Shown here: piece by piece, positions 29,817 through 37,296 of the stretch
How the letters are laid out: each line of letters opens with the position of its first letter
Numbering within the stretch: position 1 is the first letter of the stretch
Source of the DNA: Streptantibioticus silvisoli
Lineage (GTDB): Bacteria > Actinomycetota > Actinomycetes > Streptomycetales > Streptomycetaceae
NCBI RefSeq assembly: GCF_027947535.2
Contig: NZ_JAAGKO020000033.1
Coordinates: 35,362 to 99,361, forward strand
Direction: 5' to 3'
Length of the DNA stretch: 64,000 nucleotides
Made by a program: the position numbers and the translations under genes
The notes under the pieces: generated by a model
What the model was told of the DNA's origin: nothing
The model's database searches: none
Seen by the model: the letters and a program-made list of their open reading frames with translations, nothing else

Positions 29817-30154
29817 TGTTCCTCCTGGATAGCTGTCCTGCTCACGAACAGGCCGACCGCGAGCGGAGGTTCGGCCTCGTGCAGGCAGGGCAGGCGCATG
29901 CCACCCGACATCGCCCGGACCCTCCCCCCGTACGACGGCGCTCCGCGGCGCCCGCGGTCCGTCACCGGCCCGGGGAGCCGCTGTCCCGGAACGGGACCTC
30001 CACCGTGCGCCGTTCGTGCCGTCCCGCATACAGCCTAGGCCCTGCTCCGCCGGGCGCGCACGGACCCCACAGGTGCCCCACCCGGTCCGCACGGCCTGTC
30101 ACCGGCCCGGTGACGGACCGCGGGCGGCCCACTGCCGGCGTACCCGGTGCCGGG
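29817..30154. other. Intergenic region upstream of the type VII ATPase
   Basis: This 338-base gap lies between two minus-strand genes. It contains a hairpin after the hypothetical gene (30098-30114) and a TAGGCT -10-like hexamer on the minus strand (30037-30032). That hexamer could belong to a separate promoter for the ATPase gene. No gene is seen. Confidence 0.5.
30098..30114 (-). terminator. Hairpin after T7SS hypothetical gene
   Basis: GTCACCG-GCC-CGGTGAC forms the inner stem, with an outer CGGTCCG/CGGACCG pair beyond a bulge. It lies 40-57 bases past the minus-strand stop at 30155. Confidence 0.45.
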
Positions 30155-30973
30155 TCAGTCCATCCGCCGCGGCGCCCCGAGCAGCCCGCTCTCGGAGTCC
30201 GTCGGCCGGGTCATCACCAGTTGGCGGTGGGTACGCGTGCACCACAGGGCGAACGCGTCCGCCAGCGTCGGCAGGGTCTGCGACTCGGTCGCCGGTATCG
30301 CCATGATGCGGCCGATCAGCCGGGACTCCTCCGGCGAGATCCGCTGCACGCCCACCAGGCTCGCGCTCTCCAGGAACCGCGTCGTGTTCGGGCCCAGGTA
30401 GGGCAGCACGGTCAGTACCGACTGCCACGGCGCCGCCGACACCCGGCCGCGCGGCGGACGGCCGCCCGCGTCGCGCACCACCAGCACCGGCGCCCCGACC
30501 GAGGGACCCAGCGGCGGAACACGGCCCACCTCGTGCAGCGTCACGCACTGCTGCCCGCCGCCGGCCGCCTGCGCCAGCGTCGACCACGCCTGCGGCCGGC
30601 CGGTCTCCACCGCCACCCGGGTCCCGGTCGCCGCCGCGCGCAGCGTCAGGACCTGCGCCAGCCACAACCCGCCGACCAGCACCATCTCCAGCGGCGTCGG
30701 CCGGTTCAGCCCCAGCACCGCCGGACGGTCGGCCGCGTCCACGCCGATGATCACACCGTCGTCCCCGACCGGCAGCCCGACCGCGGCCAGCTGCTCCACC
30801 CCGAGGGTGTGCCGAGGCCGCCGCGGCCCCAGCAGCCCGAAACCCAGCCGGCGCCGGGCCGGCTCCGCGGGCGGTCCACCGGGCGCCGGCGCACCCGGCG
30901 CCGGCGCCCCGAACGCACCGCCGCCGCCCGGGAACTCCGGCCGGCCGCGCTCCGGCGCGGTGGGGAACGCCAT
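30155..30973 (-). CDS. Type VII locus-associated protein of unknown function
   Basis: A 272-residue protein. Residues 1-45 are Gly/Pro/Ala low complexity; the rest is a globular domain without transmembrane segments (LGVEQLAAVGLPVGDDGVII, PTPLEMVLVGGLWLAQVL, RLIGRIMAIPATESQTLPTL). I do not recognise the fold. Its ATG shares one base with the eccE stop (TGATG), so it is translationally coupled to eccE and very probably a component or cytosolic partner of the secretion apparatus. By position it might fill the place of ESX accessory proteins such as EspG, but no homology is visible. Confidence 0.75.
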   Translation of the reverse strand: MAFPTAPERGRPEFPGGGGAFGAPAPGAPAPGGPPAEPARRRLGFGLLGPRRPRHTLGVEQLAAVGLPVGDDGVIIGVDAADRPAVLGLNRPTPLEMVLVGGLWLAQVLTLRAAATGTRVAVETGRPQAWSTLAQAAGGGQQCVTLHEVGRVPPLGPSVGAPVLVVRDAGGRPPRGRVSAAPWQSVLTVLPYLGPNTTRFLESASLVGVQRISPEESRLIGRIMAIPATESQTLPTLADAFALWCTRTHRQLVMTRPTDSESGLLGAPRRMD

Positions 30974-32280
30974 CAGCGCGCACCCCCCAGCGGCAAGGTG
31001 GCCAGCAGACCCGGCACCTGTTCGCGGTCCAGCCGCACCAGCTCCACCTTCACTCCCTGCGCGGTCCGCTCCAACTGGCGCCGTGCCGCGACCAGTTCAC
31101 TGTCGCTGCGGCCGGTGATCCGTACGTGGCCGGTCAGTTCCGGCACGTCGCCCAGGCCGCGGCGCGCGGTCAGGCTGAAGGTGGTGGCCAGCGTCGGCAG
31201 CGACGTCAGCAACGCCACCAGATTCGGCGCCGGCGCCCCGCCCGCCGCGGTGCCCAGCCGGGGCCAGCGGCCTATCCAGTACGTGGTGTGCCACCGGTCG
31301 TCGCACCGCCAGGCCCGCGCGCTCTCCGCGGTCCGCCGCGGCGCGGCACCGGTACGCACCGTCTGCTCGGTGGCCCGGGGGTTGGCGCAGCTGGACGTGG
31401 CGACCGCCGCGACCACCTCGGGCTCGGTCAGCACGGTCACCCGGAAGCCCGCCCCGGTCAGCCGGCTCGCCAGCTGGTGCGCGGCCCGCACCAGCGACCG
31501 CTGCGCGCCGCCCAGCCCGCCGCCGCGCGCCGCCACCGCCTCCGGGCACAGCTCCGGGTTGAGCTTGACCGCCACCCAGGTCAGCCGCACCGCCGGTGCC
31601 CCGGACTGGGCCTGCAACGGGGCGTAACTGCGCACGGCTACCGCCTGCTGCGGCATGTGCGGCGCCGGGGCCGGCTGCGTGTGCTGGACGACCTGCACCG
31701 ACTCCAGCCGGATGCCGTCCACCTCCAGGCCGTCGTACAGCACGTCGAGCGGCAGCGGATTGGCGGTGCGCAGCGGGCGCAACGGCACGTCGAGCGCCTC
31801 GACCTGGAGCACCGCGGTCAGGAACGTGCCGTCACCGACCATGCCGACCGGGCGGCCGGTGCCGCCGGTGTGGCTGAGGGTGCGCAGCGTCGGGTCGCAC
31901 TCGGCGGCCGGCGCGAACGCCGGGTCGGTCAGCGCCGGCAGCGGCCGGGCGCCGCGCCGCTTGCGGGCCCGGGCCTCGACCACGGTCACCAGCCACTCCG
32001 GCACCGGGCGGTGGCGGCGGCGCACCAGCGCGAGCAGCACCAGCACCGCAGCCGGCACCGCGGCGGGCAGCAGCAGCAGCGGGCGGGTGGCCCAGGCCAC
32101 CAGCAGCAGCGCCGCGGCCACCTCCACCAGCACCAGCTGCTGCACGCGCAACGGCCCGAACCGTCCCGCTCCCTGATGGGTCCTCGGCCGCGGCACCGCG
32201 CCCGCCGGGCCCGCGCCCCGCTGCCCGGGCACCTCGGCCCGGGACGCCGCGCTCGCCTTCGGCCTGGTCGCGGTGACCAT
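30973..32280 (-). CDS. eccE: Type VII secretion protein EccE
   Basis: A 435-residue membrane component of the ESX core complex. A basic, Pro-rich N-terminus is followed by two adjacent transmembrane helices (LVLVEVAAALLLVAWAT and LLLLPAAVPAAVLVLLAL), then a long extracytoplasmic domain (GDGTFLTAVLQVEALDVPLR; LTWVAVKLNPELCPEAV). This topology and the location next to eccB identify EccE. ATG 32280 (MVTATRPKASAAS) follows GAGGGGGCG. It is divergent from eccB across 203 bases containing two inverted repeats. Confidence 0.88.
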   Translation of the reverse strand: MVTATRPKASAASRAEVPGQRGAGPAGAVPRPRTHQGAGRFGPLRVQQLVLVEVAAALLLVAWATRPLLLLPAAVPAAVLVLLALVRRRHRPVPEWLVTVVEARARKRRGARPLPALTDPAFAPAAECDPTLRTLSHTGGTGRPVGMVGDGTFLTAVLQVEALDVPLRPLRTANPLPLDVLYDGLEVDGIRLESVQVVQHTQPAPAPHMPQQAVAVRSYAPLQAQSGAPAVRLTWVAVKLNPELCPEAVAARGGGLGGAQRSLVRAAHQLASRLTGAGFRVTVLTEPEVVAAVATSSCANPRATEQTVRTGAAPRRTAESARAWRCDDRWHTTYWIGRWPRLGTAAGGAPAPNLVALLTSLPTLATTFSLTARRGLGDVPELTGHVRITGRSDSELVAARRQLERTAQGVKVELVRLDREQVPGLLATLPLGGAR

Positions 32281-32304
32281 CCCCCGTCGCCCCCTCGCAC
32301 TGCG

Positions 32305-32353
32305 GACGTGGCCTGCCACGTCGTCCTGGAACGACCGATTCGCGCCCGGTCGT
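32305..32353. promoter_or_regulatory. Two inverted repeats in the eccE/eccB divergent region
   Basis: GACGTGGC-CT-GCCACGTC (32305-32322) is a perfect 8-bp palindrome with a 2-base centre, the size of a dimeric repressor site. ACGACCG-9 nt-CGGTCGT follows at 32331-32353. Both sit between the start codons of eccE (-) and eccB (+), so a single regulator could control both directions. Confidence 0.5.
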
Positions 32354-32483
32354 TGACGCCTTCCGGACCCGCCCCGTGCGGCGGGCCGCTTCCCGTTACC
32401 GGCATAGTAGAGGGCCGGTCGGACAATGACGGCCGGGGTGCGCGGGCACCCAGCAGGCGAATCCGGGGGAGACGAATCCAGCC

Positions 32484-33977
32484 ATGGCCTCACGGCGGGA
32501 CCAGCTCAACGCGTACACCTTCGCCAGGAAACGGATGGTCGCGGCGTTCCTTCAGCCGTCCGCGTCCGGTTCCGAGGAGGGCGCGCCGCGCCCGTTGCGC
32601 GCCATCGTGCCCAGCGTCGCGGTGGCCGCGCTGCTGCTGGCCGGATTCGGCGGCTGGGGGCTGATCAAGCCCAGCTCGCCGCCCGGCTGGAACGTGCCGT
32701 ACGCCAAGGTCCTGGTGGGCAGCGAGTCCACCACCCGTTACGTGGTGACCGGCACGACCAAGCACCCGGAACTCCACCCGGTCCTGAACCTGGCCTCCGC
32801 GAAACTTCTACTGGATCCGACCAAGTTCGGCGTGCTGAAGGTCGACGAGTCGGTCCTGGACAACGGCACGATCCCGCACGGACCGACCCTGGGCATCCCC
32901 TACGCCCCCGACCGCATGCCGGACGCCGGCGACGCGGGCACCGCCAAACTCTGGTCCGTCTGCGAGCAGCCCGGCCGCGCCGCGGACCCGGACAAGGCCG
33001 CCTTCGTGCTGGCCGCGCGCGACGCGTGGCGGGTGGACGGCACCGGGCGGCTGAGCGGCGACCAGGCCCTCTACGTCCAGGGCCCGGCGCCCGCCCGCAC
33101 CCGCTACCTGGTCGACCCGCGAGGCACCGCGTTCCCCCTGGAGGGCGGCACGACGCCCGGCGCCACCGGCACCGCCGACGAGAAGGGCCTGCTGGAGCGC
33201 GCCATCTTCGGCGACGGCGCCCAGCCGCAGCAGGTCACCGCCGACTGGCTCCGGACCCTCAACCAGGGCACGCCGCTGGCCTTCCCCGACATCCCCGGCT
33301 TCGGCGACCCCGCCGGCCTGAGCGCCCTCGGCAGCCGGGACAACCGCATCGGCATGGTCATCGAGGCGCCCAGCGGCACCACCGTGCAGAAGTACGTCGT
33401 CCTGCGGAACAAGGTCGAGCGGATATCCGCGCTGGTCGCCCAGTTGCTGCTGCTGTCGCCCGACGCACCGGCGCTGTACGGCAGGGGCACCCCGCAGGCG
33501 CAGCCCGTGGACAGCCAGAAGTTCAACCCCGACCCGGCCGCCTTCACCGGCGGAGGCCCCGACTGGCCGTCCCGGATGCCGCACCAGGCCAACGGCGTCA
33601 AGGACTCCACCGTGTGCAGCGTCTACCGCGGCACCATGAAGGGCAGCCGCGCCGGCCTCAGCGTGTGGACCGGCACCCGCTACCCGGCCACCGTCGTCAA
33701 CGGCGGCGCCACCGCGTACGTGACGCCCGGCTCCGGTCTGCTCTACCGCCAGGTCACCGGCACCACCACCAGCAGCGGCGCGCTGTACCTGGTCACCGAC
33801 ACGGGCCTGCGCTACAACGTGCCGGGCACCTCCGGGGACACCGATGTCGCCGGCGCGCAGGTGCTCCTGGGCTACGGCTCGGTCACCCCGGTGCCGGTGC
33901 CCCAGGTCTGGTCCGCCTTCCTGCCCACCGGTCCCCAGCTGGACCCGAAGGCCGCCGCCCAGCAGCAGGGGTCGTGA
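32484..33977 (+). CDS. eccB: Type VII secretion protein EccB
   Basis: A 497-residue single-pass core component. The N-terminal cytosolic segment MASRRDQLNAYTFARKRMVA is the EccB hallmark. One transmembrane helix (VAVAALLLAGFGGWGL) lies at about residues 47-65. The remainder is the periplasmic repeat domain, which contains VCSVY and LLYRQVTG (EccB R-domain type). The ATG 32484 is preceded by GGGGGAGACG. The TGA shares one base with the mycP ATG (TGATG). Confidence 0.95.
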   Translation: MASRRDQLNAYTFARKRMVAAFLQPSASGSEEGAPRPLRAIVPSVAVAALLLAGFGGWGLIKPSSPPGWNVPYAKVLVGSESTTRYVVTGTTKHPELHPVLNLASAKLLLDPTKFGVLKVDESVLDNGTIPHGPTLGIPYAPDRMPDAGDAGTAKLWSVCEQPGRAADPDKAAFVLAARDAWRVDGTGRLSGDQALYVQGPAPARTRYLVDPRGTAFPLEGGTTPGATGTADEKGLLERAIFGDGAQPQQVTADWLRTLNQGTPLAFPDIPGFGDPAGLSALGSRDNRIGMVIEAPSGTTVQKYVVLRNKVERISALVAQLLLLSPDAPALYGRGTPQAQPVDSQKFNPDPAAFTGGGPDWPSRMPHQANGVKDSTVCSVYRGTMKGSRAGLSVWTGTRYPATVVNGGATAYVTPGSGLLYRQVTGTTTSSGALYLVTDTGLRYNVPGTSGDTDVAGAQVLLGYGSVTPVPVPQVWSAFLPTGPQLDPKAAAQQQGS

Positions 33978-35170
33978 TGCGCGCGACACTGCGCCGGCTG
34001 GCCGTCGTACCGGCCGCCCTCGCCGTCCTGGCCTGCTGCCCGCCGGTTCTCGCCGACACCGGTACGAAGCTCGCGGGCGACGGCGAGTGCGACCTCGACG
34101 CCAAGGTCATCAGCGGTACTCCGTGGTCCCTCCAGCGGGTCCTGCTCAACCAGTTGTGGCGGGCCGGCACCGGCAAGGGCGTCCGCGTCGCCGTCGTCGA
34201 CACCGGGGTCGACGACCACAACCCCCAGCTGCGGGAGGCGGTCGACGCCGCCCTGGGCCACGACTTCACCGGTCACGGCCACGGCGACGGCACCGACGAC
34301 ACCGACGGCCACGGCACCGAGGTGGCGGGCATCATCGCCGCCCGTCCCCTGGCGGGCACCGGCTTCGTCGGCATCGCGCCGGGAGCCACCATCATCCCGA
34401 TCCGGCAGACCACCGACGGATCGGGCGTTGTCGCTCCGCTCGTGGCCGGCATCAACGAGGCGGTCACCGAGCACGCCAAGGTCATCAACATCTCCCAGGA
34501 CGCCACCGATCCGGGCGTGAGCCTCTACAACGCGGTGGAGAACGCCATCGCGCACGGCGTCGTGGTCGTCGCCTCCTCCGGCAACGACGGGTCGGGCGGC
34601 GTGGCGCACACGACCTTCCCGGCCTCCTATCCGGGCGTCCTGGCGGTCGGCGCCACCGACCGCGACGACCAGCCCGCCGACTTCTCCCAGGCCGGCCCCT
34701 TCGTCGGCGTCGCCGCCCCCGGCGTCGACATGACCTCCACCGTGCCCGGCAAGGGCCAGTGCGTCGACAGCGGCACCAGCTTCTCCGCCCCCTACGTGTC
34801 CGGTGTCGCCGCGCTGATCCGCGGCAAGCACCCGGGCTGGACCGTGCGCCAGGTCGTCGCGCAGATCGAGGAGACCGCCGACCGGCCGGGCCGCGGCCGC
34901 ACCGACGCCCTCGGCTGGGGCGTGGTCGACCCGGTCCGCGCGCTGACCGACGACACCCACCCGGTCGACAGCGCGGTCCCCGACCCGGCCCCCACCGGCA
35001 CCGAGCGGGTACGCACGGCGGCCTTCACCGTCGACGACGGCCCACGGCAACGCGCCGTCCACGACGCGGTCTACACCCTGGCCCTCGCCGCCCTGGCCAT
35101 CGCACTGATCGCCGGAGCGGCCGTCACCGTCCGCGACGCCCGCCGGCGCGGACCGGGACGCCGCCGGTAG
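33977..35170 (+). CDS. mycP: Type VII secretion-associated serine protease mycosin (canonical copy)
   Basis: A 397-residue subtilisin-family protease. A signal peptide (VVPAALAVLACCPPVLA) precedes the catalytic domain. The triad is Asp75 (AVVDTGVD), His112 (DGHGTEVAG) and Ser268 (DSGTSFSAPYVSGVAAL), with oxyanion Asn in ASSGNDG. The C-terminal helix LALAALAIALIAGAAV and RRGPGRRR tail anchor it to the membrane. The GTSxSAP serine motif is canonical, unlike the two other mycosin-like proteases in this locus. Coupling to eccB fits a structural role, as mycobacterial mycosins cap and stabilise the ESX complex (known for ESX-5). Confidence 0.93.
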   Translation: MRATLRRLAVVPAALAVLACCPPVLADTGTKLAGDGECDLDAKVISGTPWSLQRVLLNQLWRAGTGKGVRVAVVDTGVDDHNPQLREAVDAALGHDFTGHGHGDGTDDTDGHGTEVAGIIAARPLAGTGFVGIAPGATIIPIRQTTDGSGVVAPLVAGINEAVTEHAKVINISQDATDPGVSLYNAVENAIAHGVVVVASSGNDGSGGVAHTTFPASYPGVLAVGATDRDDQPADFSQAGPFVGVAAPGVDMTSTVPGKGQCVDSGTSFSAPYVSGVAALIRGKHPGWTVRQVVAQIEETADRPGRGRTDALGWGVVDPVRALTDDTHPVDSAVPDPAPTGTERVRTAAFTVDDGPRQRAVHDAVYTLALAALAIALIAGAAVTVRDARRRGPGRRR

Positions 35171-35188
35171 GACCGGACCCCGCCCATG

Positions 35189-35226
35189 ACGACGGCCCCG
35201 GCGCGATGACGCGCCGGGGCCGTCGT
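35189..35226 (+). terminator. Perfect 16-bp terminator after mycP
   Basis: ACGACGGCCCCGGCGC and GCGCCGGGGCCGTCGT flank a 6-base loop, starting 19 bases past the mycP stop. Confidence 0.85.
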
Positions 35227-35425
35227 TACGAGGGGCGGACGTCGGGCGGGCGCAGGACATCCGCACGTACACCGGGCGGAAAACTGCGCGTACCGCCGCG
35301 GCGGCAGCCGCGGCGTACGTCCGGAGCGGAAAACCTGACGTGTACGTGGGCCCGAACGCCTGACGTATGACGTCGGCCCACGTGAACCCGCGCGTGCTTC
35401 GGGCGGCCCGACCCGCCGGAAAGCC

Positions 35426-35680
35426 GCACGTACTACGGCGGCCTGCGCCGGTCCCGGCGCCGGGACGTAATACGTGGGCCTACGTCGGGGTCGGGACCGT
35501 ACGTATGACGTCGGCTCACGTCGGTCCCGGCGCCCGGACGTAATACGTCAGCTTTCGCCGGTGCTGGGACCGCGCGTAATAGGTCGGCCTACGGCGGTCC
35601 GGCGCCGGGACACAATACGTCGGCCTGCGCCGGTGCTGGACCGCACGTATGCCGTCGGCTCACGTCCGCGCTGCCGCCGG
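35426..35680. repeat. ACGT-palindrome repeat array, about seven 36-bp units
   Basis: Units start near 35426, 35463, 35498, 35537, 35572, 35608 and 35643. The core is ACGTAWKACGTCGGCYYACG followed by CGGTSC and a GGACC or CGCCGG end. Alternate units resemble each other more closely, hinting at a roughly 72-bp higher-order period. A diverged extra copy occurs at 35362. Confidence 0.8.
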
Positions 35681-35732
35681 GGCGTCTCACGCCAGCCGTC
35701 CACCGGGCGCCCTGCCGTGCGCCGCCGGGGCG

Positions 35733-36842
35733 TCAGCTTCCGGTGTACGGGCGGACGGTGCTCATGATCTTCTCCATCTCGGCGTTGGTCAGCGCGTCCG
35801 GCACGCCCTGGTCGGCGTAGATGACCCACAGGCCGATCGACCCGTCCTTGAGCCGCATCGATATGCCGTGCGCCACGGCCTTCGACGGCACGCAGGCGCT
35901 GGGCCGGTAGATGCCGGTGGCGGTCGCCGTCGCGGTGTAGCCCTTGACGCCGTTGTGGTTCCAGGCCGTGGCCTTGCTGACCACGATGTGCTGGGGCTTG
36001 TGGCCGTCGGCGCCGCCGTAGGCCGCCCACACCCAGTTGCCCGCCACGTTGCGGGCGTTGTCCTGGAGGCTGCCCTTGGAGCTGCCCTGCTCGCCGACGG
36101 TGGCCAGCTGGCCGGTACCCGCCTGCACCGGGCCGGTGTGGCTGCCGGCCGTCTGGCAGCCCCCCAGGTGGTACTCGCTGCTGCCGCTCATCACGACGAC
36201 CGGGTTGTTCTTCTTGTCGGTGTAGGCCAGCTCCAGGTCTGCCTTGTTGACCTTCCACTTCTGCGCGGCGGGCGGCACGTCGTAGGCGAACCCGTGCGAC
36301 GCCTCGGCCTGCGTCTGCCAGCCGGCGATCAGCGGCTTGACGGTGGAGTTGGACAGCCCCGGGCCCTCGTCGCTCGGCGTCGGCTGCGGCACCGAGGTGG
36401 TCGCGGGGGTGCTGGGCCGGGCCACGGTCTTGTGCGGACTGTGCTTGCCGTGGGTCACGGCCAGCGTCACGCCACCCGCGACGACGGCGATCGCCACCAC
36501 CGCGCAGGTCACGATCAGCCCGGTGCGCCGCTTGCGCGGCGGCGGGGGCGGCGGACCCGGCTGCGTGTAGCCGGGCGTCCCGTACGGCGGCGCCCCGGGC
36601 GGCTGCTGGCCGTACGGCGACTGCTGCGGGAAGCCGTAGCCCGCCGGGGCCTGCGGCTGCTGCGGGTAGCCGTAGCCGGGCGGCTGCTGGGGTTGCTGGG
36701 GTTGCTGGGGCTGCTGCCCGGCGGGCGGCCAGGCCGGCGGCGGTCCGAATCCCTGCGGCGGCTGCGGCTGCTGAGGACTCGAAGGCTGGGGACCGGGGGC
36801 CTGCGGCCGCTGCGGGTCGTCGGGGTTCTGGGGCCAGGACAT
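35733..36842 (-). CDS. Single-pass membrane protein in the type VII locus
   Basis: A 369-residue protein. Residues 1-100 are cytosolic Pro/Gln/Gly-rich (PQQPQQPQQPP), then basic PPRKRR and one transmembrane helix (TGLIVTCAVVAIAVVAGGV) at about 104-122. An extracytoplasmic domain follows (FAYDVPPAAQKWKV; two cysteines in GGCQTAGS and PSACVPSKA, possibly a disulfide). ATG 36842 (MSWPQNPDDP) was chosen; the frame stays open upstream through the 15-bp repeat but without a ribosome site. The function is unknown; the Pro-rich cytosolic end resembles the EspI-like ATPase. It is transcribed toward mycP. Confidence 0.75.
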   Translation of the reverse strand: MSWPQNPDDPQRPQAPGPQPSSPQQPQPPQGFGPPPAWPPAGQQPQQPQQPQQPPGYGYPQQPQAPAGYGFPQQSPYGQQPPGAPPYGTPGYTQPGPPPPPPRKRRTGLIVTCAVVAIAVVAGGVTLAVTHGKHSPHKTVARPSTPATTSVPQPTPSDEGPGLSNSTVKPLIAGWQTQAEASHGFAYDVPPAAQKWKVNKADLELAYTDKKNNPVVVMSGSSEYHLGGCQTAGSHTGPVQAGTGQLATVGEQGSSKGSLQDNARNVAGNWVWAAYGGADGHKPQHIVVSKATAWNHNGVKGYTATATATGIYRPSACVPSKAVAHGISMRLKDGSIGLWVIYADQGVPDALTNAEMEKIMSTVRPYTGS

Positions 36843-37296
36843 GGCCGGTACCCTACGGCCCCCGTGTCGCCGCCGGATCGGCGCCCGGCGACGAAACGGC
36901 AACGGCCGCGCCGGCAACGGCCTTGCCGGCAGGGCCCGCACCGGCAAGGACCGCATCGGCAAGGGCCGTGTGCGCAACGGCCGCACCGGCATCGGTCGCA
37001 CCGGCCAGGGCCGCATCGGCATGGGTTGCACCGGCAAGGGTCGCACCGGCCAGGGCCACACCGGCAAGGACCGCACCCGCAACGGCCACGCCGGCAAGGA
37101 CCGCGCCCGCACCGGCCGGCCCCTCAACGGCCGCACCGGCGCCGGGAGTCGGTGAACCGGTGCGGCCGTTTGCGCTGTCCCGTGGGCCGTTCACACGTCG
37201 GACGGCGATCCGCGTCCTGCGGCCGGCGCGACGGCCCGGCCGGGGCCGCCGCCTGCGATCACGCCCCCGGCGCCGGCGGCAACGGGCGTGGTGCGG
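36843..37296. other. Intergenic region occupied by a 15-bp minisatellite
   Basis: Between the membrane protein gene and the hexosaminidase gene, both on the minus strand. Nothing apart from the repeat array (36906-37145) was recognised. Confidence 0.6.
36906..37145. repeat. 15-bp tandem repeat, 16 copies
   Basis: The unit CCGCACCGGCAAGGG repeats in exact 15-bp register from 36906 to 37145 with substitutions but no indels. Because 15 is divisible by 3, several frames read as pentapeptide repeats (RTGKD/RTGQG on +, AVLAG/AGATL on -). Confidence 0.9.

Larger units (their letters stand above)
35171..35732. other. Convergent intergenic region with ACGT-rich repeats
   Basis: No credible gene is seen in 562 bases between mycP (+) and the membrane protein gene (-). 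It contains the mycP terminator and the ACGT repeat array. A second short repeat, GCGGAAAACYTG (35278 and 35327 areas), precedes the array. Confidence 0.6.

Noticed and set aside
35426..35680. CRISPR array
   Set aside because: Units are contiguous and degenerate with no unique spacers between identical repeats, and there are no cas genes.
36853..37194. Pentapeptide-repeat protein on the minus strand (AVLAG-type units)
   Set aside because: The units lack the usual A(D/N)LxX pattern, two other frames are equally open, there is no ribosome site, and an exact 15-bp minisatellite explains it.
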